This document shows, in pieces, positions 35,445-43,852 of a stretch of DNA of 58,553 bases. The notes beneath the pieces were generated by a model, which ran no database searches, was not told where the DNA came from, and saw only the letters and a program-made list of their open reading frames with translations. Both the position numbers and the translations under genes were made by a program. Every line of letters starts with the position of its first letter. Position 1 is the stretch's first letter. This DNA is from Pseudomonas kitaguniensis (GTDB lineage Bacteria; Pseudomonadota; Gammaproteobacteria; Pseudomonadales; Pseudomonadaceae), in NCBI RefSeq assembly GCF_009296165.1, contig NZ_VUAZ01000031.1, forward strand, positions 1 through 58,553. The letters are read 5' to 3'.

Positions 35445-35636
35445 TCATTTGCTTTTCCGCCGACCGGTGGCATCCAGCGCCAACAGCCGCAATTGGGCTT
35501 CGGCCAGCACCGCGCGCTTGTCGACCTTGTCGAGTTTCTTCCAGGCGCGGATTTCGCGCTTGCTGCGGCCACAGCCGACACAGATGTCGTCGCTGAATTT
35601 GCAGATGCTGATGCAAGGGTCTTTGGTCGAACTCAT
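35445..35636 (-). CDS. DUF1289-family small zinc-ribbon-like protein
   Basis: 63 residues. Four cysteines (PCISICKFSDDICVGCGRSK) in a C-x3-C-x6-C-x2-C pattern, followed by a W..L helix region typical of DUF1289 (W near residue 31). Probably binds Zn or Fe-S; function unknown. Stands alone. Confidence 0.85.
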   Translation of the reverse strand: MSSTKDPCISICKFSDDICVGCGRSKREIRAWKKLDKVDKRAVLAEAQLRLLALDATGRRKSK

Positions 35637-35717
35637 GGGAATCCTCTGAATTTGGCCCCACTCAATGCGTGGGACCCATCAAAATGCAGGCGCCCAGAGC
35701 CAGCAGTACGGCCTGTA

Positions 35718-36113
35718 TCAAAGGCGCTTGACGGTGAATAGTTTACCCGTCTTGGACAGTTTGCCTTGCCAGTCCTCTGCAGTGCATTTCAACTTAATCC
35801 AGACCGGAATCGCAGTGCCGTCATCGTCCTTGAATTCCGTGGGTTTGCACCCCTGAGGCAACGTGTTGGACGCGCCGATCCACAGTGCGTCCGAGGAACC
35901 TGGGCGGTAGTAGACAGGGCGTTCTACCCCCGTAGGCCCGGTACTCAGACCAACAGCGCCAGTGGGCGCGGCCCCCGCGATAATGTTGACGCTGACGTCA
36001 CCACTGAGAGGGTTATAAGTGGCTGCCACCGCATAAACGCAGGTAAAAACAGCCGAACCGATTAAAGCCACCACGCCCAGCGAAGACGTAATGCGTTGAC
36101 GAGTAATATTCAT
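35718..36113 (-). CDS. Secreted protein of unknown function
   Basis: 131 residues with a signal peptide (SLGVVALIGSAVFTCVYAVAA, cleavage near residue 31) and a mature chain of mostly beta composition with two cysteines (GCKPTEF, KLKCTAEDW), which may pair. No recognised family. Flanked by AT-neutral gaps with no clear operon partner. Confidence 0.65.
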   Translation of the reverse strand: MNITRQRITSSLGVVALIGSAVFTCVYAVAATYNPLSGDVSVNIIAGAAPTGAVGLSTGPTGVERPVYYRPGSSDALWIGASNTLPQGCKPTEFKDDDGTAIPVWIKLKCTAEDWQGKLSKTGKLFTVKRL

Positions 36114-36282
36114 GAGGGGTCATCCAACTTAAAGGAAGGGATTACAACCACCACGAATGAAACGGCACAGTCGTAATGGCGTGCAGCGAGTAAACGCCGA
36201 GCATCACAACCAAACAACTGTCAGAACCAACAGGTAACACGCCTGCCATGCCGCAGGCTGACGGCTCGGACGCGCGGGTGAA
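36114..36282. other. Intergenic gap between the secreted protein and scpB
   Basis: Nothing recognisable: no hairpin with a T run, no repeat, no credible open frame. Confidence 0.4.
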
Positions 36283-37233
36283 TCAGGGCTCAAACGCGCG
36301 ACGCTCATTTTCGATGGCTTCGGCCAGGGCTTGCGCTTCAGCTTCTTCGTCACTCAATTGGAGTTGCCCCAAGGCGGCGACGGCAGCCAAGAGTTTCTCG
36401 CGGGCCACTGCGACACCCAGAATGTCTTCCTCCGGCTCGGCGCCGGGTTCAACGTCGACTTCACGCTCAACCTCAGGCTCAACCTCAACGTTCAGTTGAG
36501 GTTCGGGCTCGGCGGCGCCGTCACGCAGCAAATCATCAAAGTCAGTCTTGAGGCCCAACTCCATGTCGTCCAGCTCAAGCAGCAAGGTATGGAAACTGGT
36601 TTCGTCCTTCGGCGCTTCCGGCTCGGCGCTGGCGTCGGCGAGTTCTTGCAGGCTGGCGGGCACCGGCGCGTCGTCAAAGTCGAGCACCGGGTCGGGCTCC
36701 ATCTCGCGCAGTTCGGCCAACGGCGGCAGGTCGTCGAGGTTTTTCAGGTTGAAGTGGTCGAGGAACACTTTGGTGGTGGCGAACATCGCCGGCTTGCCGG
36801 GCACGTCGCGGTAACCGACGATGCGAATCCACTCGCGCTCCAGCAAGGTTTTGACGATGTGGCTGTTAACCGCCACGCCACGCACATCTTCGATCTCGCC
36901 CCGGGTGATCGGCTGGCGATAAGCGATCAGCGCCATGGTTTCGAGCATCGCTCGCGAATAGCGCTGCGGGCGCTCTTCCCACAAGCGGCCGACCCACGGC
37001 GAAAACTTCTCACGGATCTGCAGACGGTAGCCTGACGCCACTTCACGCAGCTCAAAGGCGCGGCCGTCGCAGGATTTGCGCAAGATCTCCAGGGCCTTTT
37101 TGAACACGGGCGGCTCGGGGCGCTCGGCCTCTTCAAAGAGTTCGAACAGGCGCTCCAGAGATTGCGGTTTACCCGAGGCCAGAAGAAAGGCCTCCAGCAA
37201 CGGGGCCAGTTCGCGGGGTTCAGTCAAATTCAT
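36283..37233 (-). CDS. scpB: Segregation and condensation protein B
   Basis: Kleisin-interacting subunit of the SMC-ScpAB complex for chromosome segregation. 316 residues: two winged-helix modules (about 5-190; AMLETMALIAYRQPITRGEIEDVRGV is the family hallmark), then a long acidic, low-complexity C-terminal tail (Glu/Pro/Asp repeats such as VEVEPEVEREVDVEPGAEPE). The tail is much longer than in Firmicutes homologues but common in Pseudomonas. Twelve bases after scpA. Confidence 0.93.
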   Translation of the reverse strand: MNLTEPRELAPLLEAFLLASGKPQSLERLFELFEEAERPEPPVFKKALEILRKSCDGRAFELREVASGYRLQIREKFSPWVGRLWEERPQRYSRAMLETMALIAYRQPITRGEIEDVRGVAVNSHIVKTLLEREWIRIVGYRDVPGKPAMFATTKVFLDHFNLKNLDDLPPLAELREMEPDPVLDFDDAPVPASLQELADASAEPEAPKDETSFHTLLLELDDMELGLKTDFDDLLRDGAAEPEPQLNVEVEPEVEREVDVEPGAEPEEDILGVAVAREKLLAAVAALGQLQLSDEEAEAQALAEAIENERRAFEP

Positions 37234-37245
37234 CGATTCAGCTCT

Positions 37246-38064
37246 TTATTCGGCTCGCGCCCGCACGTGGATAGCCGCAAAAGGCTCATTCTGGACCAGC
37301 TCGACCAAGGACTCCTTGACCAGTTCAAGCACCGCCATAAAGGTCACCACCACGCCCAGGCGCCCTTCTTCTTTGGTAAACAACTCGACAAACGGCACAA
37401 AACCGCCGCCTTTAAGCCGCTCAAGTACATCGCTCATGCGCTCGCGGGTCGACAGCGCTTCGCGGCTGACCTGGTGGCTTTCGAACATGTCGCCACGGCG
37501 CAGCACTTCAGCCATCGACATCAGTAATTCTTCCAGGCTTACATCCGGCAACAGCTTGCGCGCACGCGCTTCCGGGGCATCCAGCTTGGGCACCACCACG
37601 TCGCGACCGACGCGGCTCAGGCCGTCAATACCTTCAGCGGCTGCCTTGAAGCGTTCGTACTCTTGCAGGCGGCGGATCAGCTCGGCGCGCGGGTCGTCTT
37701 CCTCGGCTTCAATCGATTCTGCGCGCGGCAGCAGCATGCGCGACTTGATCTCGGCGAGCATGGCGGCCATCACCAGGTATTCGGCGGCCAGTTCCAGGCG
37801 CACCGACTGCATCAACTCGACATAGCCCATGTACTGACGGGTGATTTCCGCCACCGGGATGTCGAGGATGTTGATGTTCTGCTTGCGAATCAGGTACAGC
37901 AGCAAGTCCAACGGGCCTTCGAACGCTTCAAGGAAGACCTCAAGCGCGTCCGGCGGGATGTACAAGTCCAGCGGCATTTCCATCACCGCCTGGCCATACA
38001 CCATGGCAAACGGCAGCTCTTGCTGGGCGCCTGCCTGGCTGTCGACAGTCTCTACGGCCGACAT
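37246..38064 (-). CDS. scpA: Segregation and condensation protein A
   Basis: Kleisin of the SMC-ScpAB complex. 272 residues with FEGPLDLLLYLIRKQNINILDIPVAEITRQY near residue 48 (SMC neck binding), EYLVMAAMLAEIKSRMLLP and a C-terminal winged helix ending in LVQNEPFAAIHV. The start codon directly follows the stop of the upstream YciO-like gene (TGAATG), so these genes are translated together. Confidence 0.94.
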   Translation of the reverse strand: MSAVETVDSQAGAQQELPFAMVYGQAVMEMPLDLYIPPDALEVFLEAFEGPLDLLLYLIRKQNINILDIPVAEITRQYMGYVELMQSVRLELAAEYLVMAAMLAEIKSRMLLPRAESIEAEEDDPRAELIRRLQEYERFKAAAEGIDGLSRVGRDVVVPKLDAPEARARKLLPDVSLEELLMSMAEVLRRGDMFESHQVSREALSTRERMSDVLERLKGGGFVPFVELFTKEEGRLGVVVTFMAVLELVKESLVELVQNEPFAAIHVRARAE

Positions 38065-38694
38065 TCAGGCCTCTGCCATAAAGGGCGCCGGGTCGCCGCA
38101 GCCTACGCGGATCACCTCCGGCTCACCGTCGGCCAGGTTGATCACGGTGGAGGCCTTGCCGCCGCCAAAACCGCCGTCGATGATCAAGTCCACCTGTTTT
38201 TCCAGCAGTTGGCGCATTTCGTACGGGTCTTCGAGCGGCTCGGTATCGCCGGGCATGATCAACGACACACTCATCAACGGCTCACCCAGCTCAGCCAGCA
38301 AGGCCAGCGCAATCGGGTGCTCCGGCACCCGCAGGCCGATGGTGCGCTTCTTCGGGTGCAGCAACAGGCGCGGCACTTCGCGGGTAGCGTTCAGAATAAA
38401 GGTGTACGGCCCCGGCGTATGCGCCTTGAGCAAGCGGAACGTGCCGGTGTCGACTTTGGCGAACAGCCCCAGTTGCGACAAATCGCTGCAGATCAGTGCG
38501 AAGTTGTGATTCTTGTCCAGGTCACGCAGGCGTCTGACCCGTTCAACCGCGCTTTTATCGCCGATTTGGCAACCAATGGCGTAGGACGAGTCCGTTGGGT
38601 AGATCACCACGCCACCGGCGCGAATGATCTCCACCGCCTGTTTAACCAGGCGCGCTTGAGGGTTTTCCGGATGAATCTGGAAGAATTGACTCAC
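38065..38694 (-). CDS. YciO/Sua5-like L-threonylcarbamoyladenylate synthase family protein
   Basis: 209 residues from a GTG at 38694 giving MSQFFQIHPENPQ. SUA5/YrdC fold with IIRAGGVVIYPTDSSYAIGC, LRDLDKNHNFALIC and HTPGPYTFILNA. The paralogue YrdC/TsaC makes the t6A precursor; YciO-type members are weaker or have another role. The frame stays open above the GTG into the PHP gene, but the GTG start fits family length. Confidence 0.88.
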   Translation of the reverse strand: MSQFFQIHPENPQARLVKQAVEIIRAGGVVIYPTDSSYAIGCQIGDKSAVERVRRLRDLDKNHNFALICSDLSQLGLFAKVDTGTFRLLKAHTPGPYTFILNATREVPRLLLHPKKRTIGLRVPEHPIALALLAELGEPLMSVSLIMPGDTEPLEDPYEMRQLLEKQVDLIIDGGFGGGKASTVINLADGEPEVIRVGCGDPAPFMAEA

Positions 38695-38707
38695 GTGTTC
38701 TACCTGT

Positions 38708-39571
38708 TCAGACGGTGGCAATAATGGGGTCATGCTTGAGTCGCCCCCACAAAAGCGGCAAGTCTTCCGGGACTTGGCGATATTCGCCAATCTCCGACCA
38801 ACCGCCAGGGCCATGGAAATCACTGCCGGCGCTGACCAGCAGACCAAATTCGCGGGCAAGAATCGCCAGGCTACCCACCTGTTCGGCGGGTTGATGGCCG
38901 TTGACCACTTCAATTGCGTGCCCGCCCGCTCCAATATAGTCGGCAATCAGCTTGCGACGTTTGCTGCGGGTGAAATCGTAATGCCAAGGGTGCGCCAGGC
39001 TGACCCAGGCCCCGGAGGCGCGCAGGGTTTGCACGGTGTCTTCCAGGGTCGGCCAATGTTGCTTGACGTCGCCCAACTTGCCGGCGCCGAGCCATTTGCG
39101 AAACGCTTCGGCGCGGTCCTTAACAAAACCTTCACGCACCATCCAATCGGCGAAGTGCGGCCGGGCCGGCGCGTTACCGCTGTCGCCCAGCGCCTGCTGG
39201 ACGGCGCGAGCACCTTCGAGGGCATTGGGCATGCCTTTAAGGCTGAGTTTGCGGCTTATTTCTTCGGACCGCAGCCAGCGGCCATCGTGCAATTGGGCGA
39301 TAGCCTCGACCAATGGCGGGGCTTTTTGATCAAACCCGTAACCGAGCACATGAATGGTGGCACCGCCCCAGGTGCAGGACAATTCCACGCCGTTGACCAA
39401 CTGCATGCCCAAGCCATGCGCCGTCGCACGGGCCTCATCGAGGCCTTCGAGCGTGTCGTGGTCGGTCAACGCGAGCACTCGCACGCCTTTTTCAAACGCA
39501 CGCGCAACCAGTACCGCGGGCGCGAGGGCGCCGTCGGAGGCGGTGCTGTGGCAGTGCAAATCAACATTCAC
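38708..39571 (-). CDS. PHP-domain phosphoesterase (RNase AM/YciV type)
   Basis: 287 residues from a GTG at 39571 (product MNVDLHCHSTASDGALAP). Metal-binding PHP motifs: DLHCHST at the start, LTDHDT near 40, then HPWHYDF near 190 and the SAGSDFHGP segment near 250. E. coli YciV (Rnm/TrpH) acts as a 3',5'-nucleotide bisphosphate phosphatase and 5'-3' exoribonuclease on 5S and other RNAs. First gene of the leftward PHP-yciO-scpA-scpB unit, divergent from yciB. Confidence 0.9.
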   Translation of the reverse strand: MNVDLHCHSTASDGALAPAVLVARAFEKGVRVLALTDHDTLEGLDEARATAHGLGMQLVNGVELSCTWGGATIHVLGYGFDQKAPPLVEAIAQLHDGRWLRSEEISRKLSLKGMPNALEGARAVQQALGDSGNAPARPHFADWMVREGFVKDRAEAFRKWLGAGKLGDVKQHWPTLEDTVQTLRASGAWVSLAHPWHYDFTRSKRRKLIADYIGAGGHAIEVVNGHQPAEQVGSLAILAREFGLLVSAGSDFHGPGGWSEIGEYRQVPEDLPLLWGRLKHDPIIATV

Positions 39572-39658
39572 GGAAGTGTGTAACCTCAAGTCAGCTGGCG
39601 CTTTCGCTACCAAGGATGTTTGTTATTATGCCGCCACATCCAGCTTCTGGCTCTTACT

Positions 39659-40255
39659 GTGAAACAATTCATCGACTTCATCCCGCTGTTGCTGTTTTTC
39701 ATCGTTTACAAACTCGACCCAAGGGTCATCGATGTCGCCGGCCATGAGCTGACATTCGGAGGCATCTACAGCGCCACCGCGGTGCTGATCATCAGCTCTG
39801 TCGTGGTCTACGGCGCGATCTTCATTTCCCAGCGCAAACTCGAAAAAAGCCAATGGCTGACCCTGATCGCCTGCCTCGTCTTCGGCAGCCTGACCCTGGC
39901 GTTCCACAGCGAAACCTTCCTTAAATGGAAAGCCCCGGTGGTCAACTGGCTGTTCGCCCTGGCCTTTATCGGCAGCCATTTCATCGGTGATCGCCTGCTG
40001 ATCAAACGGATCATGGGCCACGCGTTAACCTTGCCGGAGCCGGTATGGGTACGCTTGAACGTGGCCTGGGTGGTGTTTTTCCTGTTCTGCGGCGCCGCTA
40101 ACCTGTTTGTGGCCTTTACCTTCCAGAACTATTGGGTCGACTTCAAGGTGTTCGGCAGCCTGGGCATGACCGTGTTGTTCCTGGTCGGCCAGGGTATCTA
40201 TCTGTCGCGCCACCTGCAGGACACCGACCCTACTACGCCGAAGACCGAGGACTGA
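39659..40255 (+). CDS. yciB: Inner membrane septation protein YciB (IspZ)
   Basis: 198 residues from a GTG at 39659 ([20 protein letters not shown]). Five hydrophobic segments; the family motifs [20 protein letters not shown] and [18 protein letters not shown] are present. Involved in cell envelope integrity and division. Divergent from the PHP gene, with an AT-rich TATTAT at about 39625 as a possible -10. One base separates it from yciI. Confidence 0.93.
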   Translation: MKQFIDFIPLLLFFIVYKLDPRVIDVAGHELTFGGIYSATAVLIISSVVVYGAIFISQRKLEKSQWLTLIACLVFGSLTLAFHSETFLKWKAPVVNWLFALAFIGSHFIGDRLLIKRIMGHALTLPEPVWVRLNVAWVVFFLFCGAANLFVAFTFQNYWVDFKVFGSLGMTVLFLVGQGIYLSRHLQDTDPTTPKTED

Positions 40256-40256
40256 C

Positions 40257-40556
40257 ATGCTCTACGCAATCATTGCTACCGACGTTGCCCACTCGCTGGA
40301 AAAACGCCTGAGCGTGCGCCCTGCCCACGTCGAACGCCTGAAACAGCTGCAGGCCGAAGGCCGCATCGTGCTGGCCGGGCCACACCCGGCAGTCGACAGC
40401 AATGACCCAGGCGACGCCGGTTTCACCGGTAGCCTGATCGTCGCCGAGTTCGCGTCCCTGGCCGATGCCCAAGCGTGGGCTAACGCTGACCCTTACGTAA
40501 CGGCGGGCGTTTACGCGGAGGTCGTGATCAAGCCGTTCAAACAAGTCCTGCCTTGA
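40257..40556 (+). CDS. yciI: YciI-family protein
   Basis: 99 residues; dimeric alpha-beta barrel (ferredoxin-like) fold with the conserved HxxR/H-D pattern ([43 protein letters not shown]). E. coli YciI has a putative active-site His-Asp pair. Co-transcribed with yciB. Role unknown. Confidence 0.9.
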   Translation: MLYAIIATDVAHSLEKRLSVRPAHVERLKQLQAEGRIVLAGPHPAVDSNDPGDAGFTGSLIVAEFASLADAQAWANADPYVTAGVYAEVVIKPFKQVLP

Positions 40557-40645
40557 GGGTGATGCCCGGCAAGCGCCTGATGGCTCAATATTCCCGGTAA
40601 TCTGCCGACAACCTGCTGAATATTCGTGTGGAATCAGGAGTTCCG

Positions 40646-41023
40646 ATGCGCTTACATCAGTTGTGTCTGTTGGCAGTGTTAATGATCGGGGCTACGGCCC
40701 ACGCTGAAGAAACCTCAAACAGCGGCAGCCAGGTCACCGAGTTGCAGCAGCGTTTGAAAGAAAGCGAACGGCTGCGTGAAGAGCTGAGCAAACAACTGCA
40801 CACCGCAGACGCCGCGCGCGAAAGTGCGCAGCTGAGTCGCTTGCGCCAAGAGAACCAACGCCTGGTGCAGCAACTCAAAGAAGCACAAGGCGGCGCCTTG
40901 AACCAGTGGCTAACCGAGCAACAGCAATGGTTTGTCACCGGCGCGGCCGTTGCACTGATCGCCTTGCTGTGCGGGGTTTTCGCCAGCGGTGGGCACCGTC
41001 GTCGTCGACAATGGCTAAATTGA
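40646..41023 (+). CDS. Membrane-anchored coiled-coil protein (TIGR04211-like tail)
   Basis: 125 residues from ATG 40646 (AGGAG upstream). Signal peptide (LCLLAVLMIGATAHA, to about residue 20), a coiled coil (about 28-80; LQQRLKESERLREELSKQL), and a C-terminal span (VTGAAVALIALLCGVFASGG) followed by basic residues. The layout resembles the end of SH3/TIGR04211 proteins but without the SH3 domain. Often mislabelled as an initiation factor. Seven bases before cpxR. Confidence 0.78.
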   Translation: MRLHQLCLLAVLMIGATAHAEETSNSGSQVTELQQRLKESERLREELSKQLHTADAARESAQLSRLRQENQRLVQQLKEAQGGALNQWLTEQQQWFVTGAAVALIALLCGVFASGGHRRRRQWLN

Positions 41024-41030
41024 GTGAGTC

Positions 41031-41708
41031 ATGAGCGAGCTGTTACTGATAGATGATGACCAGGAGCTGTGCGAGCTTCTGACCAGTTGGTTAAGCCAGG
41101 AAGGTTTCCAGGTGCGTGCCTGCCACGATGGTTTGAGCGCCCGCAAAGCCTTGAGCGATAGCGCCCCGGCGGCGGTAGTGCTCGACGTGATGTTGCCGGA
41201 CGGCAGCGGCCTGGAGCTGCTCAAGCAATTGCGCAACGACCACCCGGAATTGCCGGTGCTGATGCTCTCGGCCCGAGGCGAGCCGCTGGACCGTATCCTC
41301 GGGCTGGAACTGGGCGCCGATGATTATCTGGCCAAGCCCTGCGACCCACGCGAGCTTACCGCCCGCTTGCGCGCCGTACTGCGCCGCAGCCACCCGGCGG
41401 CTGTATCGACGCAGCTTGAGTTGGGTGACCTGTGCTTCAGCCCGGTGCGCGGGGTGGTCAGCATTAATCAACAGGAGTTCGTGCTGACGGTGTCCGAGAG
41501 CCGTTTGCTGGAAGCCTTGTTGCGCCAACCGGGTGAACCGCTGGACAAGCAGGAGCTGGCGCAGATTGCCTTGGGGCGTAAATTGACGCTGTATGACCGC
41601 AGTTTGGACATGCACGTCAGCAACCTGCGAAAAAAGATCGGCCCGCACGCGGATGGCCGGCCACGGATTGTGGCGCTGCGCAGCCGTGGGTACTACTACA
41701 GCCTTTGA
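41031..41708 (+). CDS. cpxR: CpxR-like OmpR-family response regulator
   Basis: 225 residues: receiver domain (about 1-115) with IDDDQE acidic pocket, VVLDVMLPDGSG phospho-acceptor Asp near residue 52 and the switch Lys in DYLAKPC, then an OmpR winged helix (about 130-225) ending SNLRKKIGPHADGRPRIVALRSRGYYY. Partner of the downstream frameshifted kinase. Matches the cpxR-cpxP-cpxA order near PA3204-PA3206. Confidence 0.9.
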   Translation: MSELLLIDDDQELCELLTSWLSQEGFQVRACHDGLSARKALSDSAPAAVVLDVMLPDGSGLELLKQLRNDHPELPVLMLSARGEPLDRILGLELGADDYLAKPCDPRELTARLRAVLRRSHPAAVSTQLELGDLCFSPVRGVVSINQQEFVLTVSESRLLEALLRQPGEPLDKQELAQIALGRKLTLYDRSLDMHVSNLRKKIGPHADGRPRIVALRSRGYYYSL

Positions 41709-41815
41709 AGAAGCTGCAAGAAACAGCACAGGCTGCAAGCTGCAAGAAAAAACACCCTCAAAGGTGCATTGATAGTCGCTGTTATCTTGCAGCTTGCAGC
41801 TTAAAACGTGCAGCT
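41706..41815. repeat. CTTGCAGCTT-type inverted repeat cluster
   Basis: GAAGCTGCAAGAAACAGC, CTGCAAGCTGCAAG and, opposite, CTTGCAGCTTGCAGCTT form a hairpin between cpxR and the cpxP-like gene. It belongs to the dispersed family at 9450, 14338 and 34024. Confidence 0.7.
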
Positions 41816-41829
41816 TCCAACTGATGCCC

Positions 41830-41845
41830 CTTACCAAACCTTTAC
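41830..41845 (-). promoter_or_regulatory. Possible CpxR box
   Basis: On the minus strand GTAAA-N6-GTAAG, close to the CpxR consensus GTAAA-N5-GTAAA, 81 bases upstream of the cpxP-like start. Autoregulation of cpxP by CpxR is known in enterobacteria. Confidence 0.4.
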
Positions 41846-41925
41846 CCTCACCTGACCGCCGTTGACCTTGATCTCCGTAATCTACTCACATCCGGACTCA
41901 CCGGAATAGACACTGGAGAATCACC

Positions 41926-42402
41926 ATGCGCAAGACCCTGATCGCTTTGATGTTCGCCGCCGCCCTGCCCACCGTCGCCATGGCTGCAATGCCGGAAGGC
42001 CCAGGCCCTGGCCCTGGCCCGATGGGCGGTCCTGAAGGCCACATGATGGGCGGCCCGGGCCACGACGGTGAACACGGCCCGCGTGGCAAAGGTGGCCCGT
42101 TCGCCCAATTGGATCTGAGCAAGGAACAGCGCGAGCAAATCGGTAAGCTGATGGGCGACCAATGGCACGCTCGCAAAGACCTGGTCAAAAAGTACCTGGA
42201 CAAACTCCCGGCCGCTGACCAGAAAGCCATGCAGGACGAAATGGCTGCCGGCAAACAGAAAACCCAAGCCGACATCCGTGCCGTGCTGAAACCCGATCAA
42301 CAGAAGAAATTCGACGAAATAGTCAAAAAGCAAGCCGAGCGCCGCGCCGAGTGGAAGGAATTCCAGGCCTGGAAAGCGCAACAGCCGCAAAAAGCGCAAT
42401 AA
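41926..42402 (+). CDS. CpxP/Spy-like periplasmic protein
   Basis: 158 residues with a signal peptide (LIALMFAAALPTVAMA). A Gly/Pro/Met/His-rich stretch follows (GPGPGPMGGPEGHMMGGPGH, about 25-50), possibly metal-binding. Then an all-helical Spy/CpxP fold with LTXXQ-type motifs (LDLSKEQREQIGKL and LKPDQQKKFDEI). Such proteins sense envelope damage and restrain the Cpx kinase or act as chaperones. Located between cpxR and the kinase gene. Confidence 0.87.
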   Translation: MRKTLIALMFAAALPTVAMAAMPEGPGPGPGPMGGPEGHMMGGPGHDGEHGPRGKGGPFAQLDLSKEQREQIGKLMGDQWHARKDLVKKYLDKLPAADQKAMQDEMAAGKQKTQADIRAVLKPDQQKKFDEIVKKQAERRAEWKEFQAWKAQQPQKAQ

Positions 42403-42422
42403 TGTAAGCGCGTCACCTCCCC

Positions 42423-42452
42423 AGCCCAGTGGCCCTCGCCGCTGGGCTTTTC
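42423..42452 (+). terminator. Hairpin terminator between cpxP-like gene and kinase gene
   Basis: AGCCCAG / CTGGGCT stem with a GC-rich loop and four T, 21 bases after the cpxP-like stop and before the kinase start. It may attenuate kinase expression relative to the periplasmic protein. Confidence 0.6.
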
Positions 42453-42469
42453 CTGTTTGAGGGTTTCCT

Positions 42470-43815
42470 GTGCGTTCATTGTTCTGGCGCATCCTGGCCA
42501 GTTTCTGGCTGGCCATCGCCTTGGTTGCCGGGTTGTCGATTCTGCTTGGTCACATGCTCAACCAAGATGCCTGGATTCTCAGCCGTCACCCCGGCCTCAA
42601 TAATTTGGCGCAAGAGTGGACCCAGCTCTACGAAGCCCAAGGCGAGGACGCCGCTCAGGATTTGCTGCAACAACGCAAACGCCAGTACCACATCGACGTG
42701 CAAGTGCTGAATGAAAGTGGCGAGCCGGTGGTGCGCGGCACCTTCCCGCGACGTGCCGCCGCGCTTGAGGCCCGGCAAAGTGACAACAAGGACGGCCACC
42801 TGCCCTGGCGCCGCCTGACCGCCGAGTACACCAGCGAAAAAACCGGCGACACCTACTTGCTGATCTACCGCATCCCGCACCCGGAACTCGACGAATGGCA
42901 CCGTAGCAGCCTGACGTGGCCATTAAGTGCGCTGGCGATTGCGCTGGTGGTGCTGACGCTGTTCAGTTTGCTGGTGACGCTGTCCATCACCCGCCCACTC
43001 AGCGCTTGCGCGGTGCGGTGCATGACCTCGGCCAAGCCACCTACCAGCAGAACAGCCTGGCGCGACTGGCCAACCGGCGTGACGAGTTTGGCGTATTGGC
43101 CACCGACTTCAACCGCATGGGCGCGCGCCTGCAAAGCCTGATCGGCAGCCAGCGCCAGTTGCTGCGCGATGTGTCCCACGAACTGCGCTCGCCGCTGGCC
43201 CGCTTGCGCATCGCCCTGGCCCTGGCCGAACGCGCGAGCGCCGAAGAACGCGAAAAGCTCTGGCCCCGCCTGACGCGTGAATGCGACCGCCTGGAAGCGC
43301 TGATCAGCGAGATTCTGGTGCTGGCGCGCGTCGATGCCGACAACGCCAGCGCCGAGGACGTCGACCTCAACCCGCTGCTCAAGATCCTGCAAAAAGACGC
43401 CCAACTCGGCGCGCCGGACCAAGTGGTGCAACTGACCGCCGACAACGACCTGCACCTCAAGGGCTGGCCGACGATGATTGAGCGCGCAGTGGATAACCTG
43501 TTGCGCAACGCCCAGCGCTTCAACCCGCTCGGCCAACCGATCGAGCTGCAGGCCCAACGCCTCGGCGAACGCATTTTGATCAGCGTGCGCGACCATGGCC
43601 CGGGCGTTGAGGCCGAGCACCTGAGCCAACTGGGCGAACCGTTTTATCGCGCCCCCGGCCAAGCGGCCCAAGGCCACGGGCTGGGCTTGGCCATCGCCCG
43701 ACGCGCGGCGGAACGGCATGGCGGCAGCCTGATCCTGGCGAATCACCCTGACGGCGGCTTTATCGCCAGCATCGACTTGCCGTTAACGCCTGGGGTTGCC
43801 ACACCGGCCGGATGA
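42470..43815 (+). pseudogene. cpxA: CpxA-like sensor histidine kinase, frameshifted
   Basis: GTG start at 42470 gives MRSLFWRILASFWLAIALVA: an N-terminal span, a periplasmic sensor of about 125 residues and a second span (ALAIALVVLTLFSLLVTLSI, near 160-178). At about 43003 the frame breaks: AGCGCTTG where AGCCGCTTG would give RPLSRLRGAVHDLGQ. The rest continues in the other frame: HAMP, DHp (VSHELRSPLARLRIAL), N box (DNLLRNAQRF), G1 (DHGPGVE) and G2 (GHGLGLAI). All catalytic motifs are intact, so one restored base gives a full kinase. Either a null mutation that would leave cpxR without its kinase, or an error in the sequence. Confidence 0.88.
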
Positions 43816-43852
43816 TCTTCTATAGTTAGCCTTCTCTCACGGAGGGCCTTTG

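Noticed and set aside
42990..43150. Two separate genes (sensor and kinase) at the CpxA locus
   Set aside because: The two frames join with one base into a continuous HAMP region; the upstream part loses all similarity after the break.
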